Shown: piece by piece, positions 44,909 to 64,000 of the stretch
Position numbering within the stretch: the stretch's first letter is position 1
Layout: every line of letters starts with the position of its first letter
NCBI RefSeq assembly: GCF_024868665.1
Contig: NC_079891.1
Span: 22,661,399 to 22,725,398 of the forward strand
DNA from: Triplophysa rosa
Taxonomy: Eukaryota; Chordata; Actinopteri; Cypriniformes; Nemacheilidae
Direction: 5' to 3'
Length of the DNA: 64,000 nucleotides
Made by a program: the position numbers and the translations under genes
The notes under the pieces: generated by a model
The model's input: the letters and a program-made list of their open reading frames with translations, nothing else
What the model was told of the DNA's origin: nothing
The model's database searches: none

Positions 44909-45107
44909 TGTGATGTTGTTACATTAATGTACCGCTAGGTGGCACTCAATCTACTTGAGTTGCATAGAGATGCAGCGAGAGAAGAGAGAAGGAGAAGTTG
45001 AGATATGCTGAGCTGGTATGCATGTGATCCTGAATGTGTTAGCCGTGAATAAAGTTACTGAAAGGAATCTACAGCCTCCAGCTTCTTGTCTACATTAAGA
45101 CATAACA
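44909..45107 (+). mobile_element. 3' LTR of gypsy A
   Basis: The 199-bp LTR carries an aataaa signal (gtgaataaagtt) and ends in acataaca. It gives the reference order by which the 5' leader is recognised as inverted. Confidence 0.9.
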
Positions 45108-45112
45108 AAGTC

Positions 45113-45450
45113 CATGGCCTTCCTCAGCTTTTTTATGGTCCTTGGAGTTTTAGAGGGTGTATCTCGGTCTCTTTTATCTTTCAAGCTCGAACTGGCACCC
45201 TTTTGACAGGTCAGTGTCTCCTTTTCCAATCCTTGAATATTGCCATGTCATGTTGTAATCTTGCAATTAAATTGCAGCATTTCCGACAGACTCGAAATGA
45301 ATGAAGAGCTGTGTTTAACAGAACTAATCCTAACTTTGACAGTTGGCTGCAAATATTTTCTCGTTTGTCTCTACTGTCAAATATTAGTTTAGATGCACTG
45401 TGGATGCGTAGATTTACTTCACATAATCTGCAAAAGTCGTTCACAGCCAT
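45113..45450 (-). pseudogene. ZAD-like zinc-finger gene fragment, split by gypsy A
   Basis: ATG at 45,450 starts MAVNDFCRLCEVNLRI, and a second Cys pair follows in RVCRKCCNLIARL. The C-x-x-C ... C-x-x-C layout over about 70 residues resembles a zinc-finger-associated (ZAD) domain in repeated fish proteins. A segment rich in T-P-S-K-T-P-R follows in another frame down to 45,113, where gypsy A begins. The natural continuation is at 31,585-31,551 on the other side of the element. Function unknown; it may itself be transposon-encoded. Confidence 0.45.
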
Positions 45451-45459
45451 CTTCACTCC

Positions 45460-47780
45460 GGTATTTCGCTCGGCTAGTCGAAGTCCTTGACCAAAACACA
45501 ATTTGATCCGCTTAATTTGTATTTTTGAACCTACACACATTCGGTATCAGGTAAAAATAACAAATGAAGATATAATAAGGGTATTTATGCACTGAAAAAA
45601 ATGATTTTTTGGTAGTAAATTTTCTTAAAATAACTAAAGGCTTTCTACATAAAAAAGTAGTTGATGTGTGAACTTGAAAATGTTGTTAAAACTGAAGCGG
45701 TATTTAAGTTGTGCATGTATTGATTAAGATAAGTAAATACTAAAATGTAATGTTTGTTACTTTTACACTGATTACTCAAGTATTTATAACAACGTAAAAA
45801 ACGTTGTAGAATTTAATTAAGTTTCTTAATAATCTTTAGAAGCGCAACTGAACAATCCAAGTAGGTGTCATTTCGCAATATTTTTCTAAGTACTTTAAAA
45901 AACATTCTCAGACAAGTGAATGGCAACTTATTTTAGTTTGATATTTTCTAGACAGAGAATTACTCTTCTTTTATATATTCTGTTATATAAATATCCATCA
46001 ATGGGCATGCGCGAGAAGCCCGCCATTTGAGGGATGGTTTCTGAGGGAGCAGTATCATCCACACAAGCAGGTATGTGTAACGTTTGCCCCGCCTTTGTCA
46101 GCCACGCCCCCTGTACAAAAGCCACTTCCCCATCATGCATGATCTCTATCACCAGACTTTTAACCCCAGAACTACATTTCCCATCATGCACTGCACCCCT
46201 CTGACCTGACGCTCATCATTACACTCCACCTGAACCCCATCCCATGGACTATTTAATCCCTATGTTTTGTAATGTTTATTGTCCAGTCTTGTATTTTGAT
46301 GTTGATGTGTTACAGTATGTCTTAAAGTTAACGTTAATTGTCTTCTAAATGTTTTATATTAGTTATTTTTATTATTTCTCGTTCATATACCTGTATGTTT
46401 AACTAATGTTATGGCCCATGTTACTGTAATTTACAACTGTTTTGCAGCGATCAATAATTATATTTACATCAAGACAATATCTTCAGGTCGTCGTACTTTC
46501 AGACAGGTTGTTCTTTGCGACATTTAAGTATTCGACAATGTTTTTCACAAGCATTTCTTTATTTTCACTCGGACAAGTGAATGAACAACAGCAGTGATTC
46601 GCCACAGTAACATTATATTTGGTGTCAACTTTTATGCGTGAACTTTTATCTTCCGCAACCTCTCTCCTTATTACTTTGGTGTGCTAGGCGATACTGTTTT
46701 ATCCAATTAGCATTAATTCGGTGATGGCGTGCCGTGCGCAGTAATCTGCGTGTAGGCATATTCTGCCATGTTTCTGAATTTGACTGATCTGTCTACTGCT
46801 CACATTTAAAACAAGGCAGCTGCCGCTGTATTATCCAGCAATACATTTGATCAGGTAAGGAGCATTAAAGTGTGCCTAAGTAAGCAAACAAGGTAACTTA
46901 TGGGAGGCTGTGTTGTATCATGAATAAATCATGTCTGAAGGGCTTTTCCTGCTTCGCCATCCTTCCGCTGGAATAAATAGTCCCTGGCTGACTGCAGCAA
47001 CATGTTTCTTCACATACGTTTACGTTGCTGTGCATTGTGTTGCAGAGGTTTAGCTGTCTTTTATCGTGAATAAAACTGAGCTATTTACCACGGCAGTTAA
47101 AACGCTGGAAATCAACGTTTTAAAATAAAAAGTGTAGAGAGACATAGGCCTACTTTGAAACGTATAGCACCTGTCACATTTACAGTCTGATCTGAAGTTC
47201 TGTAATCTGTATAGATCTGCTGTGTATGTAATTTCTACATGTTTATGTATGTAATTCATCTATTCATTCTTGCACGGATTATCTATCATTAATATACTTT
47301 AGATATTAGATATTAAATACAGCTTTTTACATACTGTAAAAATGACCTGCTATGATATTAAGTGTAGTTTTCTTGCCTAAAGGGAAAATATTTGATTGGG
47401 GTAAAAAAACCTAAAGTATATAATAAAGAGGTCAATATTTCACATTTATTCTTTTTATTTTTTAGCTACTGTTTAATTGTGAGTGTATGTATGCAAGCAC
47501 AATATGGTTTACTAATTATTTTTTCTCTAATTGCAGGAAATTGAGGGGGGAAGTTCAAAAGGACTGAAGACTGACCGAGAGCTGTCAGTTGAGCATATTA
47601 GAGTGGCAGACTTTATTAGGTATAAGTCAGGAATCGACTTGTGACCTTCCATTTCTTTCGGCATCATGTGGCCTTGCAAAACATGTACTTTGATGTAGCT
47701 CATCAACAGTTGAAAAATAATACTGTGATAAGCTAATGTTGATGTAGTATAATACTATGAAGCAGAAATACTGTGTTGGG
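45460..47780. other. AT-rich interval without clear genes
   Basis: 45,590-45,910 looks like a decayed transposon end (actgaaaaaaatgattttttggtag). 46,060-46,260 is a GC-richer block with no match I recognise. 47,538-47,619 is preceded by ttgcag and followed by gtataag and could be an 82-bp exon, but without a partner it is not called. Confidence 0.35.
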
Positions 47781-47794
47781 ATTGATTTCATTGG

Positions 47795-47870
47795 TGGTTA
47801 ACTTTATTTATATGGCGCTTTTTACAATTTTCATTGTTACAAAGCAGTTGTACATGAAGCATATTGACTA
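47795..47870 (-). mobile_element. L2 LINE 3' tail, reverse orientation
   Basis: The complement reads ctgctttgtaacaatg then gcgccatataaataaag, the same tail as at 15,880-15,930 and 52,630-52,680. Only the extreme 3' end is present. Confidence 0.65.
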
Positions 47871-48092
47871 TACGCAAAACATTAAAGTTACACAAGTTTA
47901 AACAAGAAAAAGTGAACACACACAGAAAACAGACATGCTCACAGGCAGTGTTTGGTAAGTTACTCTGAAAAGTAATTAATTACTATGTGTATTTAAGATT
48001 GATTTAATTGGTTACATGATTTTGCTATAATAGCCACCATTCTTGATGTTGTTTGTTTGTAATTGTTTTTATATGGTTTTGCATTTTATTGT

Positions 48093-49190
48093 TTACTCCA
48101 AAGAAGGAGGCGTCGGGAGGAGCCGTCGGGCGAGTCGTGTTAGCTGCCGTGAGCGAACGCCACCCTGACGGTTGATATACGCCACAGCAGCTGTGCTGTC
48201 CGGAACAGCACGTGCTTGCCCCGCACGAGAGGTTGTAACCTCCTCAGTGCAAGTAGCACAGCCCACAACTCTAGGCAGTTGATATGCCAACGCAGGCGGG
48301 GGCCCGTCCACCGCCCGACACTGCGTGCCCATTGCACACGGCACCCCAACCCTGCAGGGAAGCATCCGTCGCCACGGCGTGTCTTGACACCTGCCCTAGG
48401 GGGACTCCTGTCCGCAAAAAGGTAATAGAAGACCAGGGGGTTAGGGTGCGTCGGCAGACAGACGCTCTCCAAGGAACCCGACTCTGTAGCCAGTGTTGGC
48501 GCGGTCGCATGTGCATCAACCCAAGGCCGACCACCCCCGCCGAGGATGCCATGTATCCCAGGAGCCTCTGAAATTGTTTCAGGGTGACCGCTGACTGCCT
48601 GAAACCTTCAGGCAGTTCACACTGACTGGGCACGCTCTGTAGTCAGTCGCGCTGTCATGGAGACCGAGTCGAGTTCCATACCGAGAAAGAGGATGCTCTG
48701 CACGGGGGAGAGCTTGCTCTTTTCCCAGTTGACCTGTAGCCCCAACCGATCTAGGTGCCGGAGCACCAGGTCCCTGTGTGTACACAACAGATCTCACGAG
48801 TGTGCCAAAATGAGCCAGTCGTCGAGATAGTTCAGTACCCGCACACCTCTTTCCCTAAGGGGAAGGAGGGCGGCTTCCACGATCTTCGTGAAGACACGTG
48901 GAGACAGGGACAGACCGAAGGGGAGGACCCTGTACTGATATGCCCGCCCCTCGAAAGCGAACCGTAGGAACGGCCGATTTCGAGGGAGGAAAGAGACATG
49001 AAAGTACACGTCCTTCAGGTCAATTGCCATGAACCAGTCCTGACATCTGACAGACGTCAGGATGCGCTTCTGTGGGATCCTCCTGAATAGCAGCTTGTTT
49101 AGGTGCTTGTTCAGGGCATGCAGATCTTGGATGGGGCGCTGCTTTCTTGGGACAATGATTTTCTAGGCGTTACTCATCTGTGCAAGGTTC
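48093..49190 (-). pseudogene. DIRS-2 reverse transcriptase / RNase H fragment
   Basis: The RT part has MAIDLKDVYFHVSFLP, RVLPFGLSLSPRVFTKIVE and the catalytic NYLDDWLILA. The thumb and RNase H parts have FQRLLGYMASS, VATDASLQGWGAVC, ELWAVLLALRRL and STAAVAYINRQGG. Several frameshifts separate these blocks. Confidence 0.75.
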
Positions 49191-50330
49191 GGCCAGAAGT
49201 GTCTCTCATGGACCACAAGTGTGGACATTGCCCGACCCAGGGCCCACGTGGTCACCTTGGTCGCCCGTAGAGCGAGGTCGGTGGTGGCGCGGAGTTCCTG
49301 CATAAGCGCTGCGTTGGTCTTTACCCTCGTGGAGCTCTCTCAACGCCTTGGCCTGGCAGGAGCCATAGCGTGGAGAGAGGAGGCAGCTGGGTCCGCCACA
49401 ATGTGAGCTCTCGACACCAGGGATGCCGAGACCCACATGCTTTGGACGGGAGTCTAGGTCGAGCTCCCCAGATGGCCGCCACCTACGGGCACGAGTGCAC
49501 CGCGGCGGCANAGTTCCTGCATAAGCGCTGGGTCAGTCTTTACCCTCATGGAGCTCTCTCAACGCCTTGGCCTGGCAGGAGTCATAGAGTGGAGAGAGGA
49601 GGTAGCTTGGTCCACCGCAATGTGTGCTCTCGACACCAGGGATGCCGAGACCCACATTCTTTGGACGGGAGTCTAGGTCGAGCTGCCCAGATGGCCGCCG
49701 CCTGCGGGCACGAGTGCACCGCGGCGGCACACTCCACCTGGGGGACATCGACGTATCCTCTAGCTGCCTCACCTTCGAGGGAAGAGAGGGTGACAGAACT
49801 TTGTTTGACGTGAACGTGCCAGAAAGGGGCATTGCAGGTATTACTAAGTTCCTCATGCACTTCCAGTAAACACGGCCCTGGGGGCGGGCACGGCTTAGAG
49901 CCACGCTCAACCCCAAGGCACCGTGTAGCCAGCCGTGAGCGCTGGGAGAGGCAGTGCGGGCACTGCAACCCGACGCTCACGGCGGCCCGGGAAAGCATGG
50001 CTGACATTTCGACGTCCGCTTCTTCCTGTTCTCGACCCCCCGAGGGGGAGAGTCGGATGGCAGTACGTCACCTCCTAATGCTGCAACATCTCATGATCAC
50101 GCATCGTGTCCGAATACGTGGTTGAGGAACAAGACGGTGGGACTGTCTCCTGGGGAACGTACAGACGAGCGAGACGAGGTGCGAACGGTCCGTGAGCCAG
50201 TGGCTGGCGGATAAGCGCTCACAGTGATCCTCATATCACCCTCGCTGCTTGCCGTAGCGGGCGGCAGGGCCGTAGTCCTGCCGTCACGGAACGGGGAGCA
50301 CCACTGCACCACTGCACCACGTCATAAGAT
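49191..50330 (-). pseudogene. DIRS-2 gag-like protein with internal duplication
   Basis: The frame 49,582-50,007 encodes a Cys-containing start (LQCPHCLSQRS) and the conserved PPPGPCLLEVHEEL, GYVDVPQVE and RPRLPSKEC blocks of fish DIRS gag. The region 49,293-49,730 is a tandem duplication with an N at 49,511. Frames are broken at several points. Confidence 0.65.
49293..49730. repeat. Tandem duplication, 219-bp period, with one N
   Basis: agttcctgcataagcgctg occurs at 49,293 and 49,512, and gcggcggca at 49,502 and 49,721. The copies differ at several sites. The unknown base at 49,511 lies exactly at the junction. Confidence 0.85.
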
Positions 50331-50616
50331 TCCAGCAGTAAATCAGCGTAGGGATTGAAGTCTCGAAGTCGATCAGTGTGAAGGCTCCGAAGAACAAAAG
50401 GTGAATGAATGTAGCACGCTGTCTCCCTTTTATACACGGATATCCGGGGGCGGAGTCCGGCATGCAAATTTCATTCGCCAATTTCATTGGCCTTTTCTAA
50501 ACTAGTCAGAAGTTGATAGGTTCTCAAGAGCGAACCCCATCTGTCGGCTCGACACAACGTCGAGAGACCGACAGAAAGGGAACCCTATAGCGTTTCCCTG
50601 AGGGTAGAAGATTAAA

Positions 50617-51360
50617 TTTTACAAGTAAAATGTGTGTCTCATCAGCAACAATTTTCTTAGCATGATTTAAAGTAGAAACTTCATAAACTTGTGTACAGTC
50701 CGTTTTTCCTCCCACCCTATTATTTTTTACAGCGGTGTGCATTAATAGTCCTAGCTTTGATTTTAGCTGGACAGTCATATTTCCGTACCATGCAGTAATA
50801 CCATATCTTATTAGACTCTCAAAAACAGACTGATAAAAAAGAAACATGATCTTCTTATTCACACCAAACACTTTTAACCTTCGCAGGAAGTATAGTCTCT
50901 GCTGTAGTCTGGAACATAGACTGTTGACATGAAAAGACCAGCATAATAAATTGTCCTAAATACTTATAGGAAGAAACCTGTTCGATGGTGTTACCCTGTA
51001 TCATTACTGGACTATAATCTCCCACAGATCTTGGATCAAAAATCATTTCAACAGTCTTCGTTCCATTTAATATTAAGGAGTTATTGTCACACCAGGCTAC
51101 AAACCTGTCAACATCAGAGAAATACTGTGAAGGGTTAACTTTTCCATACAATAGACTCATAATTGCTGTATCATCATTTCCTGACTAGCAACATATTCAT
51201 TGGTATATACGGTAAATAAAATGTGTGAACTAACACATCCCTGCGGGGCCCCCGTTTTAGTAATTTTGACCTCAGAATAGGAATTGTTGACTCTGACCTG
51301 TTGTGAGCGATTAGTTAAAAAGGAATAGAACAACTTGATGCAGAATGGATTCACTTTCAA
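50617..51360 (-). pseudogene. LINE reverse transcriptase relic
   Basis: On the minus strand: FYSFLTNRSQQVRVNN, then TGAPQGCVSSHILFTVYTNE, FVAWCDNNSLILNGTKTVEM, SSYKYLG and RYGITAWYGNMT. The G-x-P-Q-G-C-V box and the NxxKT / YKYLG motifs are those of non-LTR RTs, a different family from the L2 on the plus strand. The YADD region is deleted or scrambled near 51,160. Confidence 0.7.
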
Positions 51361-51364
51361 CTCT

Positions 51365-52680
51365 GTGTATAAAGTATGAACATATTAGCCCGGTTCTGTC
51401 AACATTGCACTGGTTACCTATAAAGCATCGCATTAACTTTAAAATCTTGCTTATTACCTATAAAGCCCTACATGGTTTAGCTCCTCAGTACTTGAGTGAA
51501 CTCCTCTTGTATTACAGTCCTTCACGTGCATTATGCTCTCAGGCATCCTGTCGGTTGGATACAGTTTTGGAGTCAGTAATACCTAGAATTTCAAAATCAA
51601 GTGCAGGTGGTAGATCCTTTTCCTATCTAGCGCCTAAACTTTGGAGTAGTCTTCCCTGCACTGTCCGGGAGGCAGACACACTCTGTCAGTTTAAATCTAG
51701 ACTAAAGACGCATCTTTTTAATCTTGCATACACTACACTTCCATAATATAAATCCTCTGAGGGTTTAGGCTGCATTAGTTAGATCAACCGGAACAAGGAA
51801 CACATCGAACAACAACTGATGTACTTGTTGCATCAAAGAGTTCAGAACAGTACTATACTCTTAGCCAGTCTTGTCTCAGTGTTCCAAGGTTACCAGTTAC
51901 CACAGCGAGCAGGATGCAGTTCATGCCCAGACCTGATGGTAGAGCGGAGAATGAAAAGCGGTGACCTGACAAGAGCTGAGATGATAGAGCTGGATAAAGA
52001 AGGATGTGGCGATTTGACACGTCTTCACTACAAAATTTTAAAATGCTATTAGATTATTAATGATAATCTTAAATCTATAATTTTCCTTATTAGTAAGTTT
52101 ATTTATTTTTATTTAGCCTTGTTGTGCAAGCACTGTCGAGCTTGTGCAGAGGCAGCAGCTTTTGCCAGATGGGAACTGGAATCCCCTGGTTGGGCCTGGG
52201 TTCTCCTGAGGGTTTTTTTCTCGATTGGAGTTTGGGTTCCTTTGCTTTAGAATTTTAAAGTTTTACATAATTAATATTGAATATAGGGATTTATAGTCTG
52301 TTTAATATTTGACCTGTGTTTCTCTCTCCTTTCTTAAATGTTCTTTCTTAAATGTGTGTGCTTTCACTGTGCGCGCGTGTCTGTGTGTGCTTATCTGTGT
52401 GTGTGTGCGTGAGCTTGTCTGTGTGTGTGTGTGCGTGCGCGTCTGTGTGTGCATGCGTGTCCGTATGTCTGTGCATCCGTGTCTATGTCTATGTCTATGT
52501 GTGTTAGTGCGTGTGCATATTGTGAGTGTGGAGTGTTTTGTATGTGGGTATGTCTTCTGTGTTTTCACCTTTTTCTTGTTTTTACAGGTATAACTTTAAT
52601 TGTTTGCTTATAGTCAATATGTCTCATGTACAGCTGCTTTGTAACATTATACAAAACAGCTATATAAATAAAGTTGAGTT
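51365..52680 (+). mobile_element. L2-type LINE 3' end
   Basis: An RT C-terminus (FKILLITYKALHGLAPQYL, PKLWSSLPCTVREADTL, FKSRLKTHLFNLAY; ending near 51,746) is followed by about 900 bp of 3' UTR. The UTR contains a GT/GC-rich stretch and ends with aacagctatataaataaag. The element is 5' truncated, abutting the reversed LINE relic. Confidence 0.8.
52340..52540. repeat. Imperfect GT-rich simple repeat
   Basis: Interrupted gtgtgtgcgtg runs lie within the L2 3' UTR. Cys/Val-rich and His/Thr-rich frames through it are artefacts. Confidence 0.9.
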
Positions 52681-52744
52681 TAGAGTAAAGTGTTGTGATT
52701 AATTAATCAAAATCCAAAAGAAAAATTTCAAGAAATCCAAAGAA

Positions 52745-52810
52745 GTTTCTTAGTGAAAGTTTTATTTGAGAGTTCTTTTAAAGACACAACGGTTTAGGAT
52801 GTGAAGGCTT
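52745..52810 (-). terminator. Myosin gene 3' UTR and poly(A) signal
   Basis: After the TGA (52,811-52,813) the minus strand reads a short UTR with AATAAA at 52,766-52,761 (tttatt on the plus strand). The 3' end is expected within about 20 bp beyond it. Confidence 0.75.
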
Positions 52811-63458
<10,648 letters not shown>

Positions 63459-63470
63459 GGTGGCGGCTTA
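63459..63470 (-). other. 5' UTR part of the first coding exon
   Basis: The acceptor (ttcaacag, complement of 63,471-63,478) precedes taagccgccacc and the start codon. A good start context and a short leader support this ATG. Confidence 0.75.
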
Positions 63471-63709
63471 CTGTTGAAATATAAAGATTTTTCCATCCAG
63501 TTTTAACAAAATATGAATAGCTTCTTTTAAAATCTAGTGACTGTATACATTTCCTACTGTTGTTCTGAACTTTAGACACTTTTTTGTACAAATAGAAACA
63601 AAAGACAATCAAATATATACCACCCCAGCCTCTGTCACCACCCTGTTTATACTGATGCAGTGATTTGAAACAGTGTAAAGAATATAGAATTGTATGTCAT
63701 TACCTTTAC

Positions 63710-63748
63710 CTTCTCGCACTGCCACAGATGCCGATAAAAGTCTTGACA
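63710..63748 (-). other. Non-coding 5' UTR exon 2 of the myosin gene
   Basis: 39 bases lie between a ttattgtag acceptor and a gtaaag donor on the minus strand. Sarcomeric myosin genes usually have two untranslated first exons, which fits. No ATG is in this exon. Confidence 0.55.
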
Positions 63749-63945
63749 CTACAATAAACATAGGAAGGTCACTTACTACATGAAAACTGTGCTCGCTCAT
63801 AAACTATATAAATACATGGTATGACAAAAATTAGCATCATACGTCTAAAACCAACAATGGTGAAATTGCACTATTGGTGTGTTTGAGACACTCCATTGAT
63901 AGTAATTTGTCATGTTTTTATTAATGAAATCAAAGCTTGTCTTAC

Positions 63946-64000
63946 CACAACAAATTTGGTTTGTCTTCTGGACGCAAATGTCTCCAGGTCTGCCTCTGCC
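63946..64000 (-). other. Non-coding 5' UTR exon 1 of the myosin gene (runs off the window)
   Basis: The minus strand reads from the window edge to tttgttgtg and then gtaagac, a strong donor. The promoter would be beyond 64,000. Confidence 0.5.

Larger units (their letters stand above)
40302..45107 (+). mobile_element. Mag-type Ty3/gypsy A, complete copy with inverted leader
   Basis: The left edge is TGTGATGTTG after aagtc. The right edge is the 199-bp 3' LTR 44,909-45,107 ending ACATAACA, followed by aagtc at 45,108-45,112, giving a matching 5-bp duplication. A polypurine tract (aaaaggga) precedes the 3' LTR. Order of parts: LTR piece, inverted leader, 220-bp repeat (40,678-40,897), gag, protease, RT, RNase H, integrase. 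This is the usual gypsy order, in contrast to element B. Confidence 0.9.
48093..50610 (-). mobile_element. DIRS retrotransposon 2, truncated
   Basis: Reading right to left: a terminal region with ccgacagatggggttcgctc (about 50,520-50,600), a leader, a gag-like ORF, and RT/RNase H stopping at about 48,093. The recombinase is missing. It is in opposite orientation to DIRS-1 and of a different subfamily judging from the sequences. Confidence 0.75.

Noticed and set aside
47538..47619. Single internal exon (ttgcag ... gtataag)
   Set aside because: Splice-like signals are present, but there is no neighbouring exon and no recognisable protein segment.
52302..52613. Cys/Val-rich and His/Thr-rich small proteins on both strands
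   Set aside because: They come from the GT-rich simple repeat in an L2 3' UTR.

Overview
The window is vertebrate nuclear DNA, almost certainly from a teleost and probably a cyprinid (zebrafish/carp-like). The organism call rests on a many-exon sarcomeric myosin heavy chain gene of fish fast-muscle type, packed among transposon families typical of fish: DIRS, L2-type LINEs, Mag- and Gmr1-like Ty3/gypsy, Tc1/IS630-like, hAT, and a tRNA-derived SINE. There are no operons, CRISPR arrays or bacterial genes.

Layout. 1-5.1 kb: an LTR-like fragment, a palindromic MITE, then a broken endogenous retrovirus with a tRNA-Trp-type primer binding site, a 40-bp minisatellite in its leader, an open gag, protease directly behind the gag stop, and pol remnants. 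5.2-12.7 kb: simple repeats, a hAT end, and a two-gene element pairing a P2X7-C-terminus-like gene (+) with a transposase-like gene (-). 12.9-16 kb: an L2 LINE interrupted by about 640 bp. 16.3-19.5 kb: MITEs, a hAT remnant, a RING-like relic, and AT-rich DNA. 19.7-24 kb: DIRS-1 (+). 24.2-26.9 kb: a Tc1/IS630-like transposase gene (-) split by a 1,024-bp hAT with a perfect 8-bp target duplication. 28.7-30.3 kb: an element with very long inverted ends.

29.5-45.1 kb is the most complex part. About 4.65 kb (29,509-34,161) recurs almost unchanged 8,716 bp downstream, on the two sides of a 249-N scaffold gap. The first copy carries a lone LTR and the second carries an LTR attached to a whole gypsy interior. 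I read this as two alleles placed in series by the assembler. The interior belongs to a Gmr1-like gypsy (- strand) with a SCAN-type capsid and integrase placed before reverse transcriptase. The duplicated block also holds two intact host-like exons, a RecQ-like helicase fragment, and the 5' part of a Mag-type gypsy (+) whose own leader is inverted.

45.2-52.7 kb: a ZAD-like zinc-finger gene fragment, AT-rich DNA, DIRS-2 (-) with a 219-bp internal duplication at a single N, a LINE RT relic (-), and an L2 3' end (+). 52.7-64 kb: the myosin heavy chain gene (-). I could place 39 coding exons (5,802 nt, 1,934 codons including the terminator) plus two 5' non-coding exons, all with GT/AG junctions. 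The reading frame is kept throughout except for one in-frame TAA at codon 754. The myosin gene is the one clearly host gene; nearly everything else is mobile DNA in nested layers, which allows relative dating of insertions.
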